Under the pieces are notes generated by a model, which saw only the letters and a program-made list of their open reading frames with translations, was not told the DNA's origin and searched no databases. This document shows, piece by piece, positions 35,251 to 44,689 of a stretch of 64,000 bases of DNA; positions within the stretch are counted from its first letter, which is position 1, and each line of letters begins with the position of its first letter. The stretch comes from Janthinobacterium rivuli (GTDB lineage Bacteria; Pseudomonadota; Gammaproteobacteria; Burkholderiales; Burkholderiaceae_D). The position numbers were made by a program, and so were the translations under genes. The stretch covers positions 1 to 64,000 of the forward strand of contig NZ_WFLJ01000021.1 of the NCBI RefSeq assembly GCF_009208735.1, written 5' to 3'.

Positions 35251-35688
35251 TCAATCCTGTTCGCCAGCAGATAGCGTCCTGGGCTTTCTGCTGTTTAAAA
35301 ACGATGCAGTCAGGACTGCTGGAAAACAGGCCAGCCAAAGATAATATCCAGCACCAAATCCCAGCACCGTGGCGTAACCATTATCGTTAGGCATTGTTTT
35401 GAGGCCAAATGCTGTCAGCGCAAGCGCGAAACCAACAAAGGCAGCCAGCTTTGCAGCGCGTGGCTTCTCTTTCGAAAAGTACATGGCAAAAATAAGCGGC
35501 GGATTGGCAAACCAGGCAAAGCTGCCGGCCAAAGGCCCTAGCCAACCGAGCAATAACACGCCCCAGCCCGGCATGATTTCGTTAGAGGTAACGATACCTG
35601 TCAATAATAATGACGCCACATAGGCAACGACGGTCATGGACAAAACGATGGCGGAGGCATCCTCGCCCAATAATTTGGAATATTTCAC
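35251..35688 (-). CDS. Small multi-pass membrane protein, hypothetical (145 aa)
   Basis: Read from a GTG at 35688 (GGGAA upstream), it has four predicted TM helices, e.g. AIVLSMTVVAYVASLLLTGIV and PGWGVLLLGWLGPLAGSFAW, and a polar C-terminal tail. The layout resembles small uncharacterised membrane proteins often found as lineage-specific genes. Base composition is well below the window average in G+C, suggesting recent acquisition. No function can be assigned. Confidence 0.6.
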   Translation of the reverse strand: MKYSKLLGEDASAIVLSMTVVAYVASLLLTGIVTSNEIMPGWGVLLLGWLGPLAGSFAWFANPPLIFAMYFSKEKPRAAKLAAFVGFALALTAFGLKTMPNDNGYATVLGFGAGYYLWLACFPAVLTASFLNSRKPRTLSAGEQD

Positions 35689-35756
35689 AGGTTTCCCATG
35701 GCACGAACGGATGAATCAAGACGATGAGAAGTTCACCAGGAGAAATTCCAATCTCC

Positions 35757-35978
35757 TTACCGCTTCAACGGCACGGTGCCCACTTCATACCAAACCCGCA
35801 GACCTCGTTCCACTTGCATGATCGCCATCCAGCCCCGGGTTTCAGCAATGGTTTCGATGCTGACAGGGCGAACTCCCGTTTTTTCCAGCCATTCATTTGC
35901 CAATACCAGCGATCTATCCATGCCATCGGAGAGAGGACTGCCGGAAGTGGTCGAACGGAAATCTTTAAATGCGATCAT
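35757..35978 (-). CDS. Small hypothetical protein (73 aa)
   Basis: ATG 35978 has AAGGG six bases upstream. The 73-residue product (MIAFKDFRST at the N-terminus, VERGLRVWYEVGTVPLKR at the C-terminus) contains SLVLANEWLEKTGVRPVSIET, which reads like an amphipathic helix and strand. It has no membrane or signal segment. The sequence is similar in style to short lineage-specific proteins; family not recognised. It is the third small gene in the low-G+C islet. Confidence 0.5.
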   Translation of the reverse strand: MIAFKDFRSTTSGSPLSDGMDRSLVLANEWLEKTGVRPVSIETIAETRGWMAIMQVERGLRVWYEVGTVPLKR

Positions 35979-36087
35979 GAATACCCTTATAAGTAGCAGC
36001 GATGAAGCATAACAAATTTCAGTAAAGAAACATGCGCACAATGTCACGACGATCTGGCGCCGCGACTCGCCGATATGAACCGTCAAG

Positions 36088-36125
36088 GGGCGCCTTCCTC
36101 CCGCAGCGGCGACAGGAAGGCGCCC
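36088..36125 (-). terminator. Hairpin downstream of the copper receptor gene
   Basis: GGGCGCCTTCCT and AGGAAGGCGCCC form a perfect 12-bp stem with a 14-nt loop, starting 13 bases beyond the receptor stop. Only a weak CTTG follows on the minus strand, so it may act as a terminator or 3'-end stabiliser. Confidence 0.5.
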
Positions 36126-36138
36126 TTGATTGCCAGCC

Positions 36139-38217
36139 TTAGAATGTCAGCTTCAAGCCCAGATCAATCGACCTGCCCTCGGCCGGCAAGGCTTGCAGCG
36201 CCCCGCCGTTTGCCTTCAAGCCGGACAGATACACGCCGCCCAGCGGGTCCGCATACGCGCGGTTGAACAGGTTGCTCACGCCGGCGCTCAGGCTGGCCGT
36301 CTTGCTCAATGCCACGCTGCTGCGCAGGTTGACGAGCGCATAGCCGCCCGTTTCCGGTTCGAAGCGGCGGGCGTCGACCCTGTCCTTGCGGGCGACGATC
36401 TTGGTTTCGATGCGGCTGCTCCAGGCGCCCAGCCTGTGTTCGACGGCGAACAAGGCGTTGAACGGCATCATCCGGTACAGGTCGCCGCCATCGCTGCGCT
36501 TGCCCCGCGTGTAAGCGGCATTGCCCGTCGCCATGAAGCGGCCCCAGCGCGCGCTGCTTGTCAGCGGCAGCTGCCACGCCAGGTTGGCGCCGTACAGCTT
36601 GGCGTCGTGGTTGGCAAAGCGCAGCAAGTTGCCATTCGCGCCCATTTTCATGTACGGATGGAACGATGCCAGCACGTCGACGTCGATGTAATTGTCGACC
36701 TTGCTGTAATAGGGATTGACGCGCAGGAACCAGCCGTCCTCGCCGCCGCCATGCCAGTCGGCCGTGAAGGCCGCCGTGTAAGCCGTCTCGGGTTTCAAGT
36801 CGATATCGCCCACATAGCCGTTGCCGTCGCCAAACCAGTTGGTCATGGTCATGGCCATCGAACCGCGGCCCCAGGAATAACGCTCGTACAGGTTCGGCGA
36901 ACGCACTTTGCGCGCCAGCGCGAATGCGTAGCTGCTGGCCGCATCCGGCGTGAAGGTCGCTTGCGCCGAGACATCGATGTTCGTGTCGCGCTGGCTGCGG
37001 CTGCGCGCATTGAAAGCCTTGGCGGCCATCAGGTCCGGCATGTTCATCATGTTGGTGCCGTACGATTGCACGTCGCCCGTCTCCATGCGCACGGATTCGC
37101 CGCGCACGCCCAGCACGCTCGTCCAGCGCGCATCATGGCGCGTTTCCAGCTCGCCAAACAGCACCATGCGGTCGCGCTTGCCGTCATTGATGTTCAGATA
37201 GGTGCGCGGCCCCATCATCATGGAACCGGGCACGGCCGGCCAGACATCGTCGAGACGGAAACCATGCCACTCCTGGCCCAGGCGCAACTCGCCTGCGGCG
37301 GTGGGCAGGCTGGCCATCAGCGCATAGCCCGTATTGCGTCCATTCGTAATCATCGGCATCGAGCCCTTGCGTTCGGGCGAGAAAAAGCCCATCTCGTGGT
37401 CCGTCTGCTGCCAGTAGGCGCGCGCGTCGAGCACGCCCCAGGCAAAGTTGCCCTGGTAGGCCAGGTTGGCGAACTGGCCATGGTTGTCCGTCATGTCCAT
37501 GTACTGGTTGGGGAAACCCTGGTACGGGATGTGCTGCACGCCGGCGCGCAGGGTCAGTTGCTGGCCCTGGCCTTTCGCCGCCAGCACGATGGACTGGTTG
37601 ATGCTTTCATACATACTGGCCAGCACCGTGTTGCCACGCCCATCTTCATAGCTGTGGCCGCGCGTATAAGCGCCGCTGTAGCCGACGCTCAAGGTGTCGC
37701 TGGCGGCCGACGCATGCACGCTGGTCGCCACGCTGTTGTTGACGCTGCGTCCCGAGACGGCAAAGCTGCCTTGCGTCAATAGCGAAGCGCCGGGCTGGGC
37801 GAACACGGGCGCGTTCGATTGCACGTCGATGGTGCCGGCGATGCTGTCGCCGCCCGCGCTGACGGGTGTCACGCCCGCGATCAGGCGGATGCGCTGCACC
37901 TGTTGCGGATCGATGTACGACAGCGGCGCATTCATGTGGTTGGCGCAAGCGGAGGTCAATTCCATGCCATCGATGCGAATCTTGATGCGGTCATCGGCGA
38001 ATCCATTGACGACTGGCAAGCCGGACACGCCGCCACCGGCCGCCACGCTGTAACCGGGCGTGCTGCTGAGCATCAGCGCCGTGTCGGCGGCGGGACGGTA
38101 GCCTTGCTTGAGGCCCGTGACGATGACTTTCATCTCGGGCAAAACCTCTTCGGTGCGCGTTTGCGCCACGGCGGGCATGGCGATGGCGAGGGAAATCAAT
38201 AACGGTAAATGTTTCAT
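36139..38217 (-). CDS. TonB-dependent copper receptor, OprC/NosA-like
   Basis: The 692-residue receptor has a signal peptide (cut near AVAQ, residue 19), a plug and a barrel ending in DLGLKLTF. The plug carries GMELTSACANHMNAP with Cys91-x3-Met95, the pair that binds copper in OprC. Methionine-rich loops (QYMDMTDNHG, PGSMMMGPRTY, NMMNMPDLMAAK) could supply the other Met ligands. NosA/OprC family members import copper and are needed for denitrification enzymes in pseudomonads. A DUF2946 protein gene, a usual companion of copper receptors, lies just upstream on the same strand. Copper specificity is well supported by the motif. Confidence 0.88.
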   Translation of the reverse strand: MKHLPLLISLAIAMPAVAQTRTEEVLPEMKVIVTGLKQGYRPAADTALMLSSTPGYSVAAGGGVSGLPVVNGFADDRIKIRIDGMELTSACANHMNAPLSYIDPQQVQRIRLIAGVTPVSAGGDSIAGTIDVQSNAPVFAQPGASLLTQGSFAVSGRSVNNSVATSVHASAASDTLSVGYSGAYTRGHSYEDGRGNTVLASMYESINQSIVLAAKGQGQQLTLRAGVQHIPYQGFPNQYMDMTDNHGQFANLAYQGNFAWGVLDARAYWQQTDHEMGFFSPERKGSMPMITNGRNTGYALMASLPTAAGELRLGQEWHGFRLDDVWPAVPGSMMMGPRTYLNINDGKRDRMVLFGELETRHDARWTSVLGVRGESVRMETGDVQSYGTNMMNMPDLMAAKAFNARSRSQRDTNIDVSAQATFTPDAASSYAFALARKVRSPNLYERYSWGRGSMAMTMTNWFGDGNGYVGDIDLKPETAYTAAFTADWHGGGEDGWFLRVNPYYSKVDNYIDVDVLASFHPYMKMGANGNLLRFANHDAKLYGANLAWQLPLTSSARWGRFMATGNAAYTRGKRSDGGDLYRMMPFNALFAVEHRLGAWSSRIETKIVARKDRVDARRFEPETGGYALVNLRSSVALSKTASLSAGVSNLFNRAYADPLGGVYLSGLKANGGALQALPAEGRSIDLGLKLTF

Positions 38218-38310
38218 GGTGCTGCTTTCAGATTCTGTATGGGTAAGACGAACGCACGCCAGCGCAGCACGGTGCCGCGCGGCGCAAGGCCGTTCAGGGA
38301 AAGGGACAGA

Positions 38311-38706
38311 TCAGAAAGCGGCGGGCGGCCCGCGTGGCTGGACGGGTGTCCAGGCGAACAGCGGCGTGGCGGATTGGTAGAACAGCAGGGGCAGCAAGCC
38401 CGTGAGGATTTCTCCGGAAGCGAGCACGAGGGTCGTTGGGGGAATATCGAGGGTGGCCGCGTGCATGCTGCAGCACGGGCAATCTCCCATGCGCATGCCG
38501 CCCTTGGAGGTATCGGGCGCGTCCGTGGAGAGTGTTGCCGGCAGCATGGTCATGCCGCCCGCCACCGAGCAGATTTCCAGGCTGGGCACGGACAGGCCGC
38601 TGGCGACCGTCAGCGCGCGCGACACCGTGGGGGCGAGCGCGGCCAGCAAGATGGCGATACACGCGATCCACAGGACGATGACGGCCTTGCCTTTGCTGAT
38701 GAACAT
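38311..38706 (-). CDS. DUF2946 family protein, copper-associated
   Basis: The 131-residue protein has an N-terminal hydrophobic segment (about 8-28) that works as a signal or anchor. A periplasmic cysteine/histidine/methionine cluster follows (GGMRMGDCPCCSMHAA, about 69-84), then a second hydrophobic stretch (about 90-112). CPxC-x-xHA clusters are the DUF2946 signature. Such proteins are commonly encoded beside copper TonB receptors and probably bind copper in the periplasm. It precedes the OprC-like receptor by 93 bases on the same strand, so the two form a likely operon. Confidence 0.8.
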   Translation of the reverse strand: MFISKGKAVIVLWIACIAILLAALAPTVSRALTVASGLSVPSLEICSVAGGMTMLPATLSTDAPDTSKGGMRMGDCPCCSMHAATLDIPPTTLVLASGEILTGLLPLLFYQSATPLFAWTPVQPRGPPAAF

Positions 38707-38761
38707 GGCAACATTGTATCAGGGCAAGCACCCTGCGCACAGGGCGCAGGTCAAGCCTTGC

Positions 38762-40894
38762 CTACAAATCCACCTTCATCGACAGCTTAATGGCGCGCGG
38801 CGCGCCGGACGCCAGACGCGTGCCGGCGCCGGCCCAGTAGCGCTTGTCGGTCGCATTTTCCACGTTCAGCTGCCACACGACGGCCTTGTCCAGCACCCGG
38901 CTCGCATAGCGGGCGCCCGCGCTGAACAGGCTCACGCCGCCGAGGAAGGCCTGATTCAAATCGTTGACGGGACGGGCGCTGTAGTAATACGCGCCGCCAT
39001 TGACGGACAAGCCCGGCACGGCGTCGAACGCATAGGAGAGGAAGGCGCTGGCCGTGCGTTTCGACGCGTTTTCCGGCGCCTTGCCGTTGTAGTCGGCGTT
39101 GATGTGCGCAAACCTCGGGTCGAGCAACTGGGCCGACGTCTGCCACGACAGCTGGCGCGTCAGCTTGCCCTGGGTCGACAGTTCCAGGCCACGGTAGCGC
39201 TGCTCGCCATCCGAGGTGAACACATTGCTGGCGTTGGTGTAGTAGCCGGGGCGCGTGATGTCGAACAGCGCGGCGGAGAGCAAGGTGCCGCTTGGGGTCA
39301 GCCAGCGCGCGCCCAGTTCCTGTTGTTTGCTGACGCCGGGCGCCATCTTGACGCCCTGGTTGAGCGTGCCCGTCGGGCCCGTCTCGCCCTCTTCCAGCCC
39401 GCGCGCCGTGGACGCGTACAACGACAGCTCGGGCGTGGCCTTGTAGATCAGCGACGCCATCGGCGTGGTCTTGCTGACGTCGTAGTGGCTGGCGCCCTGG
39501 TCGCTTCGGTAGCTGCTGCGGCGCACGCCGATGACGCTTTGCCATTGCGGGCCGAAAACCATGCGGTCGAGCGCATACAAACCCGTGTCGCGCGTGTCGA
39601 GCGCGGCCGTCGTGGGCGAAGTCGGCTTCGGGCCGAACACGACAGTCGTCACGGGCACGGGCTTATACAGGTTTTGCGAAGCAATCGTATAGTTGCTCTG
39701 ATAGATAGGATCTTGCGACTTGTCCGTGCGCGAGGCGCCCAGGGTCAGTTCGTGGGCGATGAAGCCAGTACTGAAACTGCCGGCCAGTTCCGCGCGCAGC
39801 AAGTCCGACGCCGTCACGCTGTGCTGGATATTGCCGGTGATGCGGCCCGCGCCCGTGGCCAGCGCCGCCGCGTTGTTCAGACGGAAGATCGCCAGGCGGC
39901 GGTCGCGCGCCGTTTCCGAGTGGCCCGCCTCCACCGTCAAGGCCCAGCCGTCCGCGATGGCATAGTCGGCGCGCAATTGCGCGTTTTTCGTCTGCGCCTC
40001 GAACGCCGACCAGTCGGGACCGATCAGCTGGCGCGGATCGACGGCGCGCGGCAAGCTGATCACGCCTTTCACGGCGGCCGGCAAGGCCACGCCCGCCTGC
40101 TCCGTCACCTTGCGGCGCTCGTACTCGAGGTCGGCTTTCAGCAGCAGTTTATTCGTCACGCGCCAGTCCAGCGCCGTGGCGAGGAAGCGGCGGTTGCCAT
40201 TGCCAACATTGTCCAGATAAGAACCCAGGGTGCCGCCGGCGGCATTGATGCGCACGCCGAACTCCTGCTGCGCGCCGAAGCGGCGGCCCACGTCGATATT
40301 CGCCACGGCACTGCCACGGTCATCGAGCGTCAAACCCATGCTCGTGACGGGCTTGCCGCCGGCCCGCTTGGTGACGAAATTGACGACGCCGGCCGGCGAG
40401 GTAAAACCGTAGTACAGGGCCGAGGCACCCTTCAGCACTTCCACCCTTTCCTTGTTTTCCATGGGCACTTGCGAGAAGTTCATGATAGGCATGGAACCGT
40501 TGAGGCGATAATTCGTGCGGTTTTCCACCGCGATGCCGCGTATCACCAACTGGTCCCACGTTTCGCCGCCGTTTTGCTGGCGCGTCACGCCGGCCGTGTT
40601 GCGCACGGCGTCGTACAGGCCGGACACGGCTTGCTGTTCCAGCAATTCGCGCGTGATCACGTTGACGGTCGATGGTACGTCCATGATGCTGGCGCCGCGA
40701 AAGCTGCCCGCCTCCGTGGTGACCGGCACCAGGCCTTGCGCGCGGGCGCCCGTCACTTGCACGGCCTGCATGACTTTCGCATCGCCAGCCGTCAAATCGT
40801 CTTGCCCAGTGGCAAAGGCCGCAGGGGAAGCGAAGGCCAGCGACAAGGCGGCGGCGACTGGAAGCAAGCGGGTGCGGGGAGAAATGACAGGCAT
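38762..40894 (-). CDS. TonB-dependent siderophore receptor
   Basis: The 710-residue receptor has a signal peptide (cut near AAFA, residue 28) and a TonB-box-like segment MQAVQVTGAR. The plug has SIMDVPSTVNVITRELLEQQ, GLYDAVRNTAGVTRQQNGG and LKGASALYYGFTSPAGVVNFVTKRA, the TIGR01783 siderophore-receptor signature. The barrel ends in AIKLSMKVDL. There is no N-terminal STN domain, so it does not signal to an anti-sigma factor. A near-consensus Fur box 57 bases upstream indicates iron repression. Substrate is probably a ferric siderophore; the kind cannot be told. Confidence 0.92.
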   Translation of the reverse strand: MPVISPRTRLLPVAAALSLAFASPAAFATGQDDLTAGDAKVMQAVQVTGARAQGLVPVTTEAGSFRGASIMDVPSTVNVITRELLEQQAVSGLYDAVRNTAGVTRQQNGGETWDQLVIRGIAVENRTNYRLNGSMPIMNFSQVPMENKERVEVLKGASALYYGFTSPAGVVNFVTKRAGGKPVTSMGLTLDDRGSAVANIDVGRRFGAQQEFGVRINAAGGTLGSYLDNVGNGNRRFLATALDWRVTNKLLLKADLEYERRKVTEQAGVALPAAVKGVISLPRAVDPRQLIGPDWSAFEAQTKNAQLRADYAIADGWALTVEAGHSETARDRRLAIFRLNNAAALATGAGRITGNIQHSVTASDLLRAELAGSFSTGFIAHELTLGASRTDKSQDPIYQSNYTIASQNLYKPVPVTTVVFGPKPTSPTTAALDTRDTGLYALDRMVFGPQWQSVIGVRRSSYRSDQGASHYDVSKTTPMASLIYKATPELSLYASTARGLEEGETGPTGTLNQGVKMAPGVSKQQELGARWLTPSGTLLSAALFDITRPGYYTNASNVFTSDGEQRYRGLELSTQGKLTRQLSWQTSAQLLDPRFAHINADYNGKAPENASKRTASAFLSYAFDAVPGLSVNGGAYYYSARPVNDLNQAFLGGVSLFSAGARYASRVLDKAVVWQLNVENATDKRYWAGAGTRLASGAPRAIKLSMKVDL

Positions 40895-40950
40895 GAGTTC
40901 AGGCTTTCAATATGTACAGATGGAAACTTACGGTTAACCACCATGATACC

Positions 40951-40969
40951 GATAATGAGAATCATTATC
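40951..40969. promoter_or_regulatory. Fur box upstream of the siderophore receptor
   Basis: GATAATGAGAATCATTATC matches the 19-bp Fur consensus at 18 of 19 positions. It lies 57 bases before the receptor start and about 163 bases before the divergent DUF748 gene, so it should repress the receptor when iron is plentiful. It is the strongest regulatory match in the window. Confidence 0.9.
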
Positions 40970-41131
40970 AAGTAAGAGTGAGTTTGTGTGAGTTTTACAG
41001 AAGAAACAAGGTCACCATGGCGCCTGTTGTCACTTGAACACGTTTGGATTTTGCAGACGAGGCCGCAAAGAGGCATACTGACAGTCACGGCGCGCCGGGC
41101 GCGCCCTCCAACAAGATCAAAAGGTAAGTTC

Positions 41132-44100
41132 GTGAACACAATCGACAACAAAAGCGTGCAGACGAAAACATTTCGCTGGAAACGCTGGCAGCGCTGGGCC
41201 GTTGGCACAGGCTGCGCCCTGGCCGCCTACAGCGCGGCCGGCTTCTGGCTGGTGCCCTACGTCATCAAGCAGCAGCTACCCAAATTCGCCGAGAAAGAAC
41301 TCGCGCGCCAGGCCAGCATCGCCGACGTGCGCTTCAATCCGTTTACCTTGCGCCTGGAAGCGGACCAGATCGCTTTCAAGGAAGCCCCCGGCGCGGATGG
41401 CAAGAGCGGCGCGCCGCTGCTGTCGATCGGCGCCCTGGCCGTGCAGCTGGAATGGAAATCCATCGTGCGCCGCGCCTGGAGCCTGGCGGAAATCCGCATC
41501 ACGGCGCCGCAGGCGCAGCTGACGATCACGCCGGACGGCAAGTTCAACCTGGCTGAAGTGCTGGCCACCTGGCAACGCCATCACCCGGAAAAGAGCGACG
41601 GCGGCATGCCGCGCCTGGTCATCGCCCACTTTGCGCTGGAACAAGGCAAAGTGGATTGGCAAGACCAGAAGGCGGGCTATGCGGACAACTTCACGCCGAT
41701 CAACTTTACGCTCGACAATATCTCCACCCTGCCCGACGCCAACGGCAGCTATAGCCTCAGCGCGGACGCGGCGCGCGGCGGCAAGCTGCACTGGCGCGGC
41801 ACGGCCTCGCTCAGTCCGATTCGTGGCGAAGGCGAACTGATACTGAACGACGCTTCCCTGCCCGGCCTGGCCGCGTATCTGAAAGCCTATACGCGCGCGA
41901 CAGTCGCCAGCGGCAAGCTGTCGGCGCGCCTGCCCTACGCCTTTTCCTATGCGGACGGCAAGCTGGAAGCGACCGTCAAGGGCGCCGGCCTGGCCTTGCG
42001 CGACCTGGCGCTGGTGCAAAGTGGCAAGAGCGACGCCTTTACGTCGCTCAATACCCTGGGTATTTCCGGCGTGAACGTGGACCTGGCGCGCCAGAGCGTC
42101 ACCGTGGATAAAGTCAATCTGTACGGCGGCAAGGTGGCCGTGCGCCGCGACAGCCGCGGCGAGATCGACGTGGCGAACCTGATGCTGCCAGGCAATCCCG
42201 CACCCGCGGCCACCGCGCCAGCCAAGCCTGGCAAATGGAAGGTGGACTTGAAGCAAGTGGCGCTGGCCAATCTGGACGTGTCCGCCATTGATGAAACCGT
42301 CTCGCCGGCCCTGCAATTGAGCGCGAAACAGTTGCAACTGCAGCTGCAACTGGGCTTGCAACAAGGTCCAGCGGGCATGGCCACCGTCATCGACGGCGCG
42401 AGCTTCAGCCTGGCCGATCTGGCCATGCAACGGGGCGCGCAAACGCCATTCAAGCTGGCCCAATTGGGCTTTACAGACGGCAAGATCGACCTGGCGGCGC
42501 ATACCGTGCACCTGGGCGCCGTGACGGCCAGCGGCGCGCAGATCGACCTGGCGCGCAACCGCCAGGGTGAATTTGCGATCGCGCAAAAGCTGCCCGTGTT
42601 TGCCGCCAACAAGGCCGACACGACCAGGGAAACACCGTCCGCGCCCTGGTCCACCAAGGTGGACAAGGTGGAGCTTAGCCAGTTCGGCGCCCGTTTCGAT
42701 GATGCGGGCACGGGCATCAAGGGCAACTTGCAGGATGCCAGATTGTCCCTGCACGACGTCAGCAACGATATGAAACAGGCGCTGCCGTTCGAGCTGGGCG
42801 TGGGTCTGCGCGAAGGCGGCTTGCTCACGGCGAATGGCAAGTTCGTGCCGGGCACGGGGGCCGTCGATGCGCAATTGAATTTGAAACAGCTGACCCTGGC
42901 GCCCGTGCAACCCTTGCTGGCGCAGCATCTGAAGCTGAAGCTGGCGGGCGGCACGCTCTCCGGCAGTGGCCGCCTGACGACGGGGGGCGGCGCGCCGAAA
43001 GCGCCCAAGGTACGCTATGAGGGGGGCGTGGATATCGCCGGCCTCGTGCTCAATGAAACGGATGGCAAGCGCTTCGCCTCGTGGAAAAGCGTTCGCGCCG
43101 ACAAGCTGACGGCCAGCGTGGGCCCCGACTTCGTCGACATCCCCGAGCTGCGCGTGGTGGAACCGAACGCCCAGCTGATCATCGAAAACGACCGCAGCCT
43201 GAACGCCCAGCGCCTTCTGGTCAAGGCGCCGGAGCCAGCCGCCGCACCAGCGACCACGGCGACGCCAACAGCAGCCGACGCCGCCTTCCCCGTGCGCGTG
43301 CGCCGCGTGCGCCTGCAGAATGCCAAGCTGGACTTTGCCGACCTGAGCTTGCGGCCCCAGTTCGCCGCCAAGATCTATGAACTCAACGGCGTCGTCACGG
43401 GCCTGTCGACGAGGCGTGATGCGCGCAGCCAGATCGAACTGGACGGCCGCATCGACGAATTCGGCCTGGCCCGCGTGCGCGGACAATTAAATCCCTTCGC
43501 CCCGACCGACAACACGGACTTGAACGTCGTCTTCAAGAACGTCGACATGGTGTCCGCCTCGCCGTACACGATGAAGTTCGCCGGCTATAAGGTGGCCGAA
43601 GGCAAGATTTCGCTGGACTTGCAATACAAGGTGCGCAACCGCCAGCTCGACGGCACCAACCAGATCGTGCTCGACAAGCTGACCCTGGGCGAGCGCATCG
43701 ACAGTCCGGACGCCTTGAAACTGCCGCTGGAACTGGCGCTGGCCATCCTCAAGGATAGCGACGGGCGCATTGACCTGGGCTTGCCCGTGTCGGGCGACAT
43801 GAACGACCCGCAATTCAGCTACGGCGCCCTGATCTGGAAAGCCGTGGGCAATGTGCTGACGAAGATCGTCACGGCGCCGTTCCGCGCGCTGGGCAACTTG
43901 CTGGGCATCAGCGCCGACAAGCTCGAAGCCATCGATTTTGACCCGGGCAGCGCCGTGCTGCTGCCGCCCGAGCGGGAAAAGCTCAAGCAGGTGGCGCAAA
44001 TCCTCGCCAAGCGCGAGCAACTGAAGCTGGCCGTGCCGGGCCAGTACAGCGACACGGATGCGGCCGCCCTGCGCGCCCAGGCCGTGCGCCGCGCCGTCGC

Positions 44101-44575
44101 CGCCAAGGCCGGCATCAAGCTGGAAGCGGGAGAGGAACCGGGACCGTTGAACCTGGGCGAACGCAAGATACGGGGAGCGCTGCGCGACCTGTACGCGGAA
44201 CGCTTCGGCAAGGCCGAGCTGGACAAGCAGAAGAAGGCGGCGGAGTCGGCCAGTCCCGCAGCGGCGCCGGCCGGCTCCGCTCCGGCGGCGGCCAAGATCC
44301 CCGTCTTCCAACGCCTGGGCAAGCTGATCGAAGGAGAGCCGCAAGTGGCCGACACGGGCGCCTTCTATACCGGTTTGCGCGAGCAGCTGGAAGCCAGGCA
44401 AGCCCTGCCTGCCGACGCCTTGAGCAAGCTGGGCGCCCAGCGCAGCGCGGCGATTCTGGCGGCCCTGCAGCAGGACGGCACGCCGGCGGCCAGGGTCAGC
44501 GCGGGCGCGCCGGAAAAAACGGAGGCCGCGCCGGGCAAGCTGGTGGGACTGAAGCTGGGATTGGCGGCGCAATAA
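41132..44575 (+). CDS. DUF748 (AsmA-like) envelope protein
   Basis: The 1147-residue protein has an N-terminal TM anchor (about 23-45) and a long beta-rich periplasmic body of AsmA/DUF748 type: FNPFTLRLEADQIAF, ITPDGKFNLAEV, and LDGTNQIVLDKLTLGERID near the C-terminus. A C-terminal region (about 930-1050) has DFDPGSAVLLPPEREKLKQVA, like an OmpA-type peptidoglycan-binding edge. Related AsmA-like proteins (TamB, YhdP) form lipid-conducting grooves between the two membranes. GTG at 41132 is the chosen start (AAAAGG upstream); a longer frame to 40988 is open but lacks a ribosome site. It ends at a strong hairpin. Confidence 0.85.
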   Translation: MNTIDNKSVQTKTFRWKRWQRWAVGTGCALAAYSAAGFWLVPYVIKQQLPKFAEKELARQASIADVRFNPFTLRLEADQIAFKEAPGADGKSGAPLLSIGALAVQLEWKSIVRRAWSLAEIRITAPQAQLTITPDGKFNLAEVLATWQRHHPEKSDGGMPRLVIAHFALEQGKVDWQDQKAGYADNFTPINFTLDNISTLPDANGSYSLSADAARGGKLHWRGTASLSPIRGEGELILNDASLPGLAAYLKAYTRATVASGKLSARLPYAFSYADGKLEATVKGAGLALRDLALVQSGKSDAFTSLNTLGISGVNVDLARQSVTVDKVNLYGGKVAVRRDSRGEIDVANLMLPGNPAPAATAPAKPGKWKVDLKQVALANLDVSAIDETVSPALQLSAKQLQLQLQLGLQQGPAGMATVIDGASFSLADLAMQRGAQTPFKLAQLGFTDGKIDLAAHTVHLGAVTASGAQIDLARNRQGEFAIAQKLPVFAANKADTTRETPSAPWSTKVDKVELSQFGARFDDAGTGIKGNLQDARLSLHDVSNDMKQALPFELGVGLREGGLLTANGKFVPGTGAVDAQLNLKQLTLAPVQPLLAQHLKLKLAGGTLSGSGRLTTGGGAPKAPKVRYEGGVDIAGLVLNETDGKRFASWKSVRADKLTASVGPDFVDIPELRVVEPNAQLIIENDRSLNAQRLLVKAPEPAAAPATTATPTAADAAFPVRVRRVRLQNAKLDFADLSLRPQFAAKIYELNGVVTGLSTRRDARSQIELDGRIDEFGLARVRGQLNPFAPTDNTDLNVVFKNVDMVSASPYTMKFAGYKVAEGKISLDLQYKVRNRQLDGTNQIVLDKLTLGERIDSPDALKLPLELALAILKDSDGRIDLGLPVSGDMNDPQFSYGALIWKAVGNVLTKIVTAPFRALGNLLGISADKLEAIDFDPGSAVLLPPEREKLKQVAQILAKREQLKLAVPGQYSDTDAAALRAQAVRRAVAAKAGIKLEAGEEPGPLNLGERKIRGALRDLYAERFGKAELDKQKKAAESASPAAAPAGSAPAAAKIPVFQRLGKLIEGEPQVADTGAFYTGLREQLEARQALPADALSKLGAQRSAAILAALQQDGTPAARVSAGAPEKTEAAPGKLVGLKLGLAAQ

Positions 44576-44579
44576 AAAC

Positions 44580-44610
44580 GGCGTTGCCGCAACAACTTTG
44601 CGGCAACGCC
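44580..44610 (-). terminator. Strong hairpin between DUF748 gene and a convergent membrane protein gene
   Basis: GGCGTTGCCGCAA and TTGCGGCAACGCC form a perfect 13-bp stem with a five-base loop. On the minus strand it is followed by GTTTTTATT, a classic U-tract, so it ends transcription of the gene at 44690-45046. It lies four bases after the DUF748 stop and may stop that transcript too. Confidence 0.8.
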
Positions 44611-44689
44611 ATGCAAGCGGCGGCAGTGATGCCGCACTATCTTTCCAGTGGCCAACTGAAGCACCCGGCCCGCTCATGGCGGCGGCTTG

